NCBI RefSeq assembly: GCF_039543205.1
Contig: NZ_BAABJH010000001.1
Coordinates: 310,001 to 374,000 of the forward strand
Direction of reading: 5' to 3'
Length of the DNA: 64,000 bases
Origin: Flaviramulus_B aquimarinus
GTDB lineage: Bacteria; Bacteroidota; Bacteroidia; Flavobacteriales; Flavobacteriaceae
The translations under genes and the position numbers were made by a program. Positions within the stretch are counted from its first letter, which is position 1. Each line of letters starts with the position of its first letter. The notes under the pieces were generated by a model. The model had not been told where the DNA came from and made no database searches. It saw nothing but the letters and a program-made list of their open reading frames with translations. Positions 1 to 8,594 of the stretch are shown here, piece by piece.

Positions 1-729
1 GTCATAATCGTAGTCATCTTCTTCAAATTCAACAAAACGACCATAAACCACTTCTCCAGTGGATGATATGCTTCCCGTTGTTTGACCACCTCCTAATGGC
101 GTTCCATCTGAATCATAATTAACTGTAACATTCTTTCCGTAGGCATAAGCACTTCCTGCTCCTTGTAGATATTTAATAGTAAGACCACCTTTTAAAAAAT
201 GTTGTTCTTTATTAAGTAATACTCTAGCATAAGTAACGCCAAGTTCGGCCCATGCTTGACCAAACACATTAAAATCACCTTCATTTACTATAAAATCATC
301 CGTTTCATCATCATCAATAACATCAATTGTGGTTCCATTAATTTCATTAATATTAAGCACAGACCTAACTCTGGTAAAAACAGCAATTGAACTTTTTTTA
401 TTCAGATTAAACATAAAAGAAGGTCCCATAACATCGGCATATGATGCAATATTATTGTCATTGCTTGGTGATTTTGTAGCATCTAGATCGAAGTCATAAT
501 CATCTTTAATGGCATCCAACACATTAACACCATAATAATCGTTGCCTGTAAATACACTGGCGCCAATTAAATTTACATCAGTTTTAAAACGTGAGTCTAC
601 AATATTTGCAGGATTGGATATCACACCATGGACACCACTATAATTGTCTGTAAGAAATCCGATATAAGACTGTGCTTTTACACAAAAAGAACTTACAACA
701 AACAAGACTGCTAAAGTAATTTTCTTCAT
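1..729 (-). CDS. DUF5723-type outer-membrane protein, partial (C-terminus beyond window)
   Basis: The reading frame is open from the left edge to an ATG at 727-729 and gives 243 N-terminal residues. It begins with a Sec signal peptide (MKKITLAVLFVVSSFCVKAQ) followed by SYIGFLTDNYSGVHGVISNP, nearly the same as the N-terminus of the gene at 982-3078. The two are tandem paralogues on the same strand, separated by 252 bases. The visible part is the beta-rich DUF5723 domain. By analogy with its neighbour it may end in TSP3 repeats and an OmpA domain, but that part is outside the window. Expected location is the outer membrane or periplasm. Function is unknown. Confidence 0.85.
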   Translation of the reverse strand, partial: MKKITLAVLFVVSSFCVKAQSYIGFLTDNYSGVHGVISNPANIVDSRFKTDVNLIGASVFTGNDYYGVNVLDAIKDDYDFDLDATKSPSNDNNIASYADVMGPSFMFNLNKKSSIAVFTRVRSVLNINEINGTTIDVIDDDETDDFIVNEGDFNVFGQAWAELGVTYARVLLNKEQHFLKGGLTIKYLQGAGSAYAYGKNVTVNYDSDGTPLGGGQTTGSISSTGEVVYGRFVEFEEDDYDYD

Positions 730-920
730 AATTTTTGTTTAGGTTAAAATATAATTCATCGACAAAAGTAACATTTTTATCGATAAAACACATTTTTTTA
801 GATATTTTTTACACTTTAACAAGAAAAATACCCAATAATAGGTACTTTAATATTATACTTTTAGTATCAATACATAGAATTTCACTTTTTAAGTTCTATG
901 AGTAAAATCTAACACATTTA

Positions 921-956
921 AAAAAAATCTCAGCGTAATTAAACACTGAGATTTTT
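921..956 (-). terminator. Rho-independent terminator after the OmpA/DUF5723 gene
   Basis: An 11-bp inverted repeat, AAAAATCTCAG / CTGAGATTTTT, with a loop of about 12 bases lies just past the stop codon of the minus-strand gene at 982. The A-run at 921-927 reads as a T-run on the transcript. Confidence 0.75.
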
Positions 957-981
957 AAAAATAATATCTTATTTATAAGTT

Positions 982-3078
982 TTACTTCTTAATTAAATTA
1001 ATTTCCACGCGTCTGTTTTTGGCTCTACCATCTTTATACATATTGGTTGCAATTGGTCTGCGTTCACCATATCCAATGGCAATTAATCGACTTGCATCTA
1101 TTCCGTTTTTAACTAAAAAGTTCTTGACACTGTTGACTCTAGCTTCAGACAGTTTTTGGTTTAGTTCATAGCTTCCTATGCTATCTGTATGGCCTTCTAT
1201 GGTAAATGAAGCATTTGGATACGCATTTAAAACTTCAATAATTTCAGATAACACTTCCGTGGATTCTTCTTTAATAGAAGATTTTCCATGATTAAATAGA
1301 ATAACTTTAGCATAATCATCTAACGTTTTTTGAAGCTTTTCTATAACTTCTTCTGGGCAGCCATTATTAGCTACAGTACCAACTTCGTTTATACAAATAT
1401 CATCTTTATCATAAACACCATCGCCATCAGTATCTTTCCAAGGACACCCGTTGTTTTCCTTTGTTCCTACTAAATCTGGACAAGCATCAACATTATCTAA
1501 AATTGAGTCACCATCTTTATCACCCCAAGGACATCCGTTATTTTCTAGTGTACCGCCTTCTTCTGGGCATTTATCAATATTATCTAATAAACCATCTTCA
1601 TCGGCATCTCCCCAAGGACAACCTTTATTTTCAACTGGTCCTGGCTCTTTTGGACAATCATCTAATTTATCAATAATACCATCATCATCCTTGTCTTTTG
1701 AAGCACTATGATATACAGGTATTTTTAGACCTGCATAAACATCCGCCCCTCTATTATTATCACTTGTAAATGCCGAAATTACAGTTCCTGAACCTACATA
1801 TAACGGTCCAGCCCTCAATCCCGCACCCATTCTAAATCCATTATTTTCTATAACACTTAAAGGGATATAAAAACTAAACCATTTACGCTCATAACGCGGT
1901 ATTAATGATACGACATTAGAAATACGATTTGCCGTTATTCTATCTTTAGATATTAGCGAAAGGTCTGTATTAAAGTTTAAAAAGAGCTTACTGTTAAAAC
2001 TCCAATCTACATTTAAATGCAATGCAGTTGGTAAATCAATGATGTAACCCATACCTAGATTAGTACGTGTATAAAATGTGTTTAAAAAATCTCCAAAATC
2101 ATCTGAATTATCATATTCATCTTCACTAACAGCTGTATTAGTGACATTATACCCTTCCTTTATACCATCCTTATAATCTATATAACCTATATCTGTTATT
2201 GATAATCCTATTTTCAATTTGTACTTATTCTTATCTTTATACTTATAAGTAATACTATCTGTATCGGATTTTTTATAATCCGCATGATTAGGTCGCCACT
2301 CATAAATAAAACCTAGATCCCCTCCAAAACCTACAGAATTATCAGGCACTTCGTAATCATAATCATCATTATCGAAATCAGCATATCGGGCATAAGTTAT
2401 ATTACCACTTGTTGATATACTTCCAGTAGTTTGTCCTCCCCCAATATCAGTGCCATCAGCATCATAATTAAGTATAAGTTCATTTCCAGTAGCATACGTG
2501 CTTCCTAAACCTTGAAGATATTTCAAGGTTAAACCACCTTTTAAAAAGTGCTGCTTATTATTCAATAAGACTCTGGCATAGCTAATACCAAATTCCGCCC
2601 AGGCATGCCCTAAAACACTAAAATCTGCCTCATTTATATTATAATCATCTGTAGTATCATCATCAATAGACGCAATAGTTGCGCCATTAATTTCATTAAT
2701 ATTCGCAAAAGACCGAGCTCTAGTAAATAGTGCCAAAGAACTTTTGTCAGAAAGATTAAACATAAACGCTGGGCCTAGTATATCTATATTTAATGCTGCA
2801 TTATTATCATCTAATGGTGATTTTTTTGATTCTGAATCAAAGCTATAACCATCCTTTGTAGCATCAAAAAGATTAATACCAAAATAATCATTGCTTCCAA
2901 AAACACTTGTCCCAGCTAGGTTTATATCGGTTTTAAAACGCGAATCAACAATATTTGCAGGATTGGATATTACGCCATGTACACCACTATAATTATCTGA
3001 AAGGAATCCAATGTAGGATTGCGCGTTTAAAAAAAAAGAAACAACAATCAGTAAAATTGATACTATAATTTTTTTCAT
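982..3078 (-). CDS. DUF5723 outer-membrane protein with TSP3 repeats and C-terminal OmpA domain
   Basis: 698 residues. A signal peptide (MKKIIVSILLIVVSFFLNAQ) is followed by a beta-rich DUF5723 region to about residue 455. Four aspartate-rich thrombospondin type-3 repeats (about 460-575, DxDxDG...D..D.CP) then act as a calcium-binding spacer. The OmpA peptidoglycan-binding domain is at about 590-698, with GHTDSIG (Asp near 632) and NRRVEI carrying the ligand-binding Asp and Arg. The family tethers the outer membrane to the cell wall; here the N-terminal barrel-like part is the variable element. The gene follows a paralogue transcribed in the same direction. Confidence 0.92.
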   Translation of the reverse strand: MKKIIVSILLIVVSFFLNAQSYIGFLSDNYSGVHGVISNPANIVDSRFKTDINLAGTSVFGSNDYFGINLFDATKDGYSFDSESKKSPLDDNNAALNIDILGPAFMFNLSDKSSLALFTRARSFANINEINGATIASIDDDTTDDYNINEADFSVLGHAWAEFGISYARVLLNNKQHFLKGGLTLKYLQGLGSTYATGNELILNYDADGTDIGGGQTTGSISTSGNITYARYADFDNDDYDYEVPDNSVGFGGDLGFIYEWRPNHADYKKSDTDSITYKYKDKNKYKLKIGLSITDIGYIDYKDGIKEGYNVTNTAVSEDEYDNSDDFGDFLNTFYTRTNLGMGYIIDLPTALHLNVDWSFNSKLFLNFNTDLSLISKDRITANRISNVVSLIPRYERKWFSFYIPLSVIENNGFRMGAGLRAGPLYVGSGTVISAFTSDNNRGADVYAGLKIPVYHSASKDKDDDGIIDKLDDCPKEPGPVENKGCPWGDADEDGLLDNIDKCPEEGGTLENNGCPWGDKDGDSILDNVDACPDLVGTKENNGCPWKDTDGDGVYDKDDICINEVGTVANNGCPEEVIEKLQKTLDDYAKVILFNHGKSSIKEESTEVLSEIIEVLNAYPNASFTIEGHTDSIGSYELNQKLSEARVNSVKNFLVKNGIDASRLIAIGYGERRPIATNMYKDGRAKNRRVEINLIKK

Positions 3079-3223
3079 TATTCAAGTATGGTTTTCAACG
3101 TAAAAATAATAGTTTTCTATTACAATTATTTAAAACATGCCCCTTTTAATTCATGAAATGCTTTGAATAAGCAATTTTTATAAAAATCCGACTTAACTTT
3201 TAGCAAAACCTTTTGCAGCTTTG

Positions 3224-3231
3224 TAGCTTTG
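3224..3231 (+). promoter_or_regulatory. Bacteroidota -7 promoter element for the cobalamin adenosyltransferase gene
   Basis: TAGCTTTG matches the Bacteroidota consensus TAnnTTTG and lies 28 bases before the ATG at 3259. I could not assign the -33 element with confidence. Confidence 0.5.
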
Positions 3232-3258
3232 CAGGAAATGATTTAACTTGCATAACAT

Positions 3259-3831
3259 ATGAAAATCTACACCAAAACAGGCGATAAAGGTACTACTGCA
3301 TTATTTGGCGGTACACGAGTACCTAAACACCATATTAGAATTGATAGCTACGGAACAGTTGATGAGCTAAACTCACATTTAGGATTGATTCGCGATCAAG
3401 ATATCCACCAAGATTATAAAGATTTAATTATCAAAATTCAAGATAGATTGTTTACAGTTGGTGCTATTTTAGCGACTGATCCTGAAAAAGCTATTTTAAA
3501 AAACGGAAAGGAACGCCTTAATATCAATAAAATTTCTGTGGAAGACATTGAGCGTTTAGAGCAGGAAATGGATAATATGAACGATGCCTTACCGCCCATG
3601 ACCCATTTTGTATTACCTGGCGGGCACCAAACGGTGTCATTCTGTCATATAGCACGTTGTGTTTGCCGTAGAGCCGAACGTTTGGCATCTGCCCTTAACG
3701 ATTTAGAACCTTTTGAAGCTAATGCTTTAACATACCTAAACCGTCTTTCTGACTATCTTTTTGTATTGGCACGAAAGTTGTCCTTTGACTTGCAAGCCAA
3801 TGAAATTAAATGGGTTCCTGAAAAGAAATAG
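3259..3831 (+). CDS. ATP:cob(I)alamin adenosyltransferase (PduO type)
   Basis: 190 residues, the usual length of single-domain PduO-type enzymes. The N-terminus MKIYTKTGDKGTTALFGG is the family signature that binds the ATP phosphates. The later segments RVPKHHIRIDSYGTVDELNS and CRRAERLASAL carry the conserved arginine-rich active-site helices. The enzyme transfers the adenosyl group of ATP to cob(I)alamin, making coenzyme B12 for mutases such as methylmalonyl-CoA mutase. It acts in the cytoplasm. No B12 gene lies next to it, so it seems to be a stand-alone unit with its own promoter. Confidence 0.95.
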   Translation: MKIYTKTGDKGTTALFGGTRVPKHHIRIDSYGTVDELNSHLGLIRDQDIHQDYKDLIIKIQDRLFTVGAILATDPEKAILKNGKERLNINKISVEDIERLEQEMDNMNDALPPMTHFVLPGGHQTVSFCHIARCVCRRAERLASALNDLEPFEANALTYLNRLSDYLFVLARKLSFDLQANEIKWVPEKK

Positions 3832-3970
3832 TTACCCAATTAAAACTTGATTATTTAGTAAAAATCAGGTTAAAATCATGACTATTACTTATTAAACCGT
3901 AGAAATAATTTGCAAGGGTTTAGAGCACATAAAGATACGTTCTTATAATTAATGATTACATACGTTTAAA

Positions 3971-4013
3971 AAATCTTGTGAAACTATTGAGATGAATTCA
4001 CAAGCATTTTTTT
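3971..4013 (+). terminator. Hairpin with U-tract, probable terminator
   Basis: The inverted repeat CTTGTGAA (3975-3982) / TTCACAAG (3997-4004) is followed by CATTTTTTT and preceded by an A-run. It could stop the transcript of the adenosyltransferase gene and would also work in reverse. Confidence 0.5.
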
Positions 4014-4087
4014 AGCAAATTGAAAAAGTTTAAATAAGTTCAATATGAAATAATTCATTTTTTTCTTGTGTGTTTAAACTAAAAAAT

Positions 4088-4095
4088 TATTTTTG
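4088..4095 (+). promoter_or_regulatory. Bacteroidota -7 element before the DUF2795 gene
   Basis: TATTTTTG fits TAnnTTTG, 23 bases before the ATG at 4118. Confidence 0.55.
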
Positions 4096-4117
4096 CAGAA
4101 AATTAAACACGTACAAT

Positions 4118-4339
4118 ATGTATTGGACATTAGAATTAGCATCCTATTTAAGTGATGCGCCTTGGCCAGCAACTAAAGATGAATTAATAGATTACGCTAT
4201 TAGAACTGGAGCACCTTTGGAAGTTGTTGAAAATTTACAGTCAATTGAAGATGAGGGTGACTCATACGATTCAATTGAGGAAATTTGGTCAGATTACCCA
4301 ACAGACGAAGATTATCTGTGGAATGAAGATGAATATTAA
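4118..4339 (+). CDS. DUF2795 domain-containing small acidic protein
   Basis: 73 residues from the ATG at 4118. An upstream in-frame start at 4070 lies before the promoter element and was rejected. The protein MYWTLELASYLSDAPWPATK... has the short helical DUF2795 fold, including the segment ATKDELIDYAIRTGAP. Its C-terminus is very acidic (many D/E, ending NEDEY). The family is small, cytoplasmic and of unknown function, and is very common upstream of secA in Flavobacteriaceae (recalled, not checked). It is followed by a strong terminator, so it is a single-gene unit. Confidence 0.85.
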   Translation: MYWTLELASYLSDAPWPATKDELIDYAIRTGAPLEVVENLQSIEDEGDSYDSIEEIWSDYPTDEDYLWNEDEY

Positions 4340-4359
4340 ATAAAGCATAAAGAACAGTT

Positions 4360-4389
4360 AAAAAGTCTCGATTTGAGACTTTTTTTTTG
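4360..4389 (+). terminator. Rho-independent terminator
   Basis: AAGTCTC-GATTT-GAGACTT hairpin followed by a run of T, 21 bases after the DUF2795 stop codon. Confidence 0.85.
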
Positions 4390-4470
4390 TTCAAAAATGT
4401 ATCTTTGAATACATTACAATTAAAGAAAAATAACTAGGCAAATCCTAGATAAAATATAAAATAAACACTC

Positions 4471-7400
4471 ATGAGTTTTTTAAATTCTGTACTAAAAATG
4501 TTTGTTGGCGATAAAGCTAAACAAGATGTAAAAGTCATATCGCCACTAGTTGATAAAATTAAAACCTTTGAAGCAGCTTTAGGGGCCTTATCGCATGATG
4601 AGTTAAGAGGAAAAACAGCTGAGTTTAAAGCAAAAATTGCAGAAGCCAATGCCGATGTTGATAAACAAATTAGTAATTTAACACAAGAAGCCGAAACTAC
4701 TGAAGACATTGATAAGCGTGAAGATATTTACGAGCAAATTGACAGGTTAAAGGATGAAGCTTATAAAATTACTGAAGACGTTTTAAACACTATTTTACCT
4801 GAAGCTTTTGCTGTGGTAAAAGAGACTGCAAAACGTTTTGTAAACAACACCTCTATTACTGTAACTGCAAACGAATTTGACAGAAGCTTATCTGGAGAAA
4901 AGGATTATGTGGTTTTAGATAATGATAAAGCCATTTGGGCAAATTCTTGGGATGCTGCAGGAAAACCTATTACTTGGGACATGATACATTACGATGTTCA
5001 ATTAATTGGCGGTGTTGCCATGCACCAAGGTAAAATTGCCGAAATGCAAACGGGTGAAGGTAAAACTTTAGTAGCAACCTTACCAGTGTATTTAAATGCC
5101 CTAGCCGGAAAAGGTGTGCATTTAGTAACCGTTAATGATTATTTAGCAAAACGTGATAGTGCCTGGATGGCCCCTATTTTTCAGTTCCACGGCATGAGTG
5201 TTGATTGTATTGATTACCATCAACCAAACTCTGAAGCACGAAGAAAAGCCTATAATGCTGATATAACGTATGGTACCAATAATGAATTTGGTTTTGATTA
5301 CTTACGTGATAATATGGCGCACTCGATAGATGATTTAGTACAGCGCCCACACCACTACGGTATTATAGATGAAGTCGATTCTGTATTAGTCGATGATGCA
5401 CGTACACCATTGATTATTTCGGGCCCAATTCCTAAAGGGGATCGCCATGAATTTACAGAATTAAAACCTAAGGTTGATGATATTGTTTCTGTACAACGTA
5501 AATATTTAACAGGTGTTTTGGCAGAAGCTAAGAAATTAATTAAAGAGGGCGATACTAAAGAAGGTGGTTTTCAACTACTTCGTGTTTATAGAGGTATTCC
5601 TAAAAACAAAGCACTCATTAAGTTTTTATCTGAAGAAGGTGTTAAACAACTACTCCAAAAAACGGAGAATTTCTACATGCAAGACAACAACCGCGAAATG
5701 CCTAAGGTTGATGCAGAATTATACTATGTTATTGAAGAAAAAAATAATCAAGTTGAATTAACAGACAAAGGTGTTGAATACATTTCTGGAAAAGATAACC
5801 CAGACTTTTTCATTTTACCAGAAATAGGTATTGAGGTTGCTAAAATTGAAGAGCAAGGTCTTTCGCCTGAAGAGGAAGCAACACTTAAAGAAGATTTGTT
5901 TAAGGAGTTTGGTTTAAAATCCGAACGCATACATACACTAAGTCAATTACTTAAAGCCTATGCTTTATTTGAAAAAGACACCCAATATGTGGTGATGGAT
6001 AATAAAGTGATGATTGTAGATGAACAAACAGGTCGTATTATGGATGGTCGTCGTTATTCTGACGGTTTACACCAAGCCATTGAAGCCAAAGAAAATGTGA
6101 AAATTGAAGATGCTACACAAACATTTGCAACAGTAACATTACAAAATTATTTTAGAATGTATCGCAAACTATCTGGTATGACAGGTACAGCGTTAACAGA
6201 AGCTGGTGAGTTTTGGGAAATCTACAAATTAGATGTTCTTGAAACGCCTACCAATCGACCTATTGCGCGTGATGATAGAGAAGATTTAGTTTTTAAAACC
6301 AAACGTGAAAAATACAATGCGGTTATTGATGAAGTAACCAAACTATCTCAAGCAGGTCGTCCAGTTTTAATTGGAACAACATCGGTTGAGATTTCCGAGT
6401 TGCTTGGTAAAATGTTAAGCATTCGCAAAATACCACACAATGTATTAAATGCAAAACAACATAAACGAGAAGCAGATATTGTTGCCGAAGCTGGTAATGC
6501 AGGACAGGTAACCATAGCTACCAATATGGCAGGTCGTGGTACAGATATTAAATTATCTGAGGACGTTAAAAAAGCTGGAGGTTTAGCTATCGTTGGTACA
6601 GAACGTCATGATTCACGTCGTGTGGATCGCCAGTTACGTGGTCGTGCAGGACGTCAAGGAGACCCAGGAAGCTCACAGTTTTATGTGTCTTTAGAAGATA
6701 ATTTAATGCGCTTATTTGGTTCTGAGCGTATTGCAAAAATGATGGATAAAATGGGGTTGAAAGAAGGCGAAGTGATTCAGCATTCTATGATTTCAAAATC
6801 TATTGAACGTGCTCAGAAAAAAGTTGAAGAAAACCAGTTTGGTGTTCGTAAGCGTTTGTTAGAATATGATGATGTGATGAACGCACAACGTGAGGTCGTT
6901 TATAAACGACGTTACAATGCTTTAAACGGTGAACGTTTACGTGTAGATTTAGCCAATATGATTTTTGATACCTCAGAGGGTATTGCAGAAACTAACAAAG
7001 ATGCTAACGATTATAAAAATTTTGAGTTTGAATTGATTCGTTATTTTTCAATGAGTGCACCCATTTCTGAAGACGAATTCGGAAAGTTATCAGCTCAAGA
7101 AATCACTTCTAAAATATACAAAGGGGCTTTCGAGCATTACAGAGCAAAAATGGAACGTAATGCAGATATAGCATTCCCTGTAATTAAAAATGTATATGAA
7201 ACACAGCGCGATAAATTTAAGCGTATTGTAGTGCCTTTTACCGATGGTATAAAAACCTTAAATGTGGTTACCGACCTTGAAAAGGCTTATGAAACTAATG
7301 GTAAGCAATTAATTACCGATTTTGAAAAGAATATAACGCTGGCTATAATCGATGATGCCTGGAAAACCCATTTACGCAAAATGGATGAGTTAAAACAATC

Positions 7401-7827
7401 GGTACAATTAGCGGTTCACGAACAAAAAGACCCTTTATTAATTTATAAGTTTGAAGCTTTTGAATTGTTTAAAAGCATGATTGACCAAGTAAATAAAGAC
7501 GTTATTTCATTCTTATTTAAAGGCGAGTTACCACAAGAAACACAAAACACTATTCAAGAGGCCAGACAAACCCGTAAAAAGGAAAATCTTAAAACCCAAA
7601 AAGACGAAATCCCTAATTTAGATGAGCGTTCGGCACAAAACAGAGCCGCAGGCAAAACGCAACGTCAACAAGAAGTCGTGGAAACTATTGTACGCGACAA
7701 ACCAAAAATTGGACGTAATGACCGTGTTACCATTAAACATGTTATTAATGGTGAAAACAAAACCCTTAAATACAAACAAGCTGAACCTTTAATTGCTAAA
7801 GGCGAATGGGTTTTGGTTGAGGATTAA
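4471..7827 (+). CDS. secA: Preprotein translocase ATPase SecA
   Basis: 1118 residues. The Walker A motif (QTGEGKT) is near residue 195 and the DEAD-box motif (IIDEVDSVLVDDARTPLI) near 300. The helicase motif NMAGRGTDIKL and the segment RQLRGRAGRQGDPG belong to nucleotide-binding domain 2. SecA drives unfolded preproteins through SecYEG using ATP. It is longer than the E. coli protein (about 900), with an insertion between about residues 320 and 480 as in other Bacteroidota. The C-terminus ends in GEWVLVED and lacks the Cys-rich zinc tail that contacts SecB. It is flanked by terminators and transcribed alone. Confidence 0.98.
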   Translation: MSFLNSVLKMFVGDKAKQDVKVISPLVDKIKTFEAALGALSHDELRGKTAEFKAKIAEANADVDKQISNLTQEAETTEDIDKREDIYEQIDRLKDEAYKITEDVLNTILPEAFAVVKETAKRFVNNTSITVTANEFDRSLSGEKDYVVLDNDKAIWANSWDAAGKPITWDMIHYDVQLIGGVAMHQGKIAEMQTGEGKTLVATLPVYLNALAGKGVHLVTVNDYLAKRDSAWMAPIFQFHGMSVDCIDYHQPNSEARRKAYNADITYGTNNEFGFDYLRDNMAHSIDDLVQRPHHYGIIDEVDSVLVDDARTPLIISGPIPKGDRHEFTELKPKVDDIVSVQRKYLTGVLAEAKKLIKEGDTKEGGFQLLRVYRGIPKNKALIKFLSEEGVKQLLQKTENFYMQDNNREMPKVDAELYYVIEEKNNQVELTDKGVEYISGKDNPDFFILPEIGIEVAKIEEQGLSPEEEATLKEDLFKEFGLKSERIHTLSQLLKAYALFEKDTQYVVMDNKVMIVDEQTGRIMDGRRYSDGLHQAIEAKENVKIEDATQTFATVTLQNYFRMYRKLSGMTGTALTEAGEFWEIYKLDVLETPTNRPIARDDREDLVFKTKREKYNAVIDEVTKLSQAGRPVLIGTTSVEISELLGKMLSIRKIPHNVLNAKQHKREADIVAEAGNAGQVTIATNMAGRGTDIKLSEDVKKAGGLAIVGTERHDSRRVDRQLRGRAGRQGDPGSSQFYVSLEDNLMRLFGSERIAKMMDKMGLKEGEVIQHSMISKSIERAQKKVEENQFGVRKRLLEYDDVMNAQREVVYKRRYNALNGERLRVDLANMIFDTSEGIAETNKDANDYKNFEFELIRYFSMSAPISEDEFGKLSAQEITSKIYKGAFEHYRAKMERNADIAFPVIKNVYETQRDKFKRIVVPFTDGIKTLNVVTDLEKAYETNGKQLITDFEKNITLAIIDDAWKTHLRKMDELKQSVQLAVHEQKDPLLIYKFEAFELFKSMIDQVNKDVISFLFKGELPQETQNTIQEARQTRKKENLKTQKDEIPNLDERSAQNRAAGKTQRQQEVVETIVRDKPKIGRNDRVTIKHVINGENKTLKYKQAEPLIAKGEWVLVED

Positions 7828-7961
7828 TTTGCACATTAAACATTAATGCAAGAAATATGCTTACTTTCAATGCTTATGGTATAAGTATAGCTCCATATTA
7901 ATATGGTAAATACTGTTCTTAAAACTAGCAATACAGTAAACGCTTTCAAAAAACAGAAAAC

Positions 7962-8040
7962 CCTATTCGGTTTCAGAATAGGAATATCATTAAATCAATA
8001 GGATAAAACCACTACATGTTTTTGGTTTTATCCTTTTTTT
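7962..8040 (+). terminator. Two hairpins after secA, the second a strong terminator
   Basis: CCTATTC / GAATAGG forms a 7-bp hairpin at 7962-7982. GGATAAAACC (8001-8010) / GGTTTTATCC (8024-8033) is a perfect 10-bp stem followed by seven T. The second is a clear intrinsic terminator that also marks the left edge of the accessory island. Confidence 0.85.
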
Positions 8041-8066
8041 AAAAGAATACCATATTAAAGTAATAA

Positions 8067-8432
8067 CTACTTCTTTTTTAGAACCAATGGTTGCTTTACT
8101 ATTAATATTTCATCATTGGAAAACTCCATCCAAGCAAAATCATAAAGGTAATGATAGGTCTTACCTTTACTATTTATATTCTGGTGTGTATGATACTTGA
8201 ATCTGAATTTCTTTTTTTCAAGTACAACACGGGCTACTTTACATTGTGTTTTTTTCTTGCCCATAATCTCCAAAAGGATACTCCTATTTCTATGTAATAT
8301 AATATCCAATTCTTTTACAACCATTGCGGTGGCTTTCCTTAGGTTAACATGATAGTAATTTTTACATCTTACAGAACAAAATATCTTATCTTTTCTTCCT
8401 ACAATACGATTACTACAAATTTTACATTTCAT
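8067..8432 (-). CDS. Small zinc-ribbon protein adjacent to the recombinase
   Basis: 121 residues. The N-terminus has two cysteine pairs, CKICSNRIVGRKDKIFCSVRCK, typical of a treble-clef or zinc-ribbon knuckle. A basic helical middle contains HRNRSILLEIMGKKKTQ, and a beta-rich end contains YHYLYDFAWMEF. I recall similar proteins as common in Flavobacteriia but know of no assigned function. It is divergent from the tyrosine recombinase, and the two share the 162-base intergenic region 8433-8594. Whether it is a nucleic-acid-binding partner of the recombination system or a chance neighbour cannot be told from one window. Confidence 0.75.
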   Translation of the reverse strand: MKCKICSNRIVGRKDKIFCSVRCKNYYHVNLRKATAMVVKELDIILHRNRSILLEIMGKKKTQCKVARVVLEKKKFRFKYHTHQNINSKGKTYHYLYDFAWMEFSNDEILIVKQPLVLKKK

Positions 8433-8594
8433 TTAGTGTTTTTTTTAGATAATTCAATAGTTTAAAATCACAACAAATTGATTGTAAGTACAATAAAATT
8501 ATTCGTTTCTAACGGTTAATATACTTTTATTATCTAATAAAAAAATTTTAGTCTTACTTTTTTTATAAGTTTATTCATCAAAATAAATACTTTA

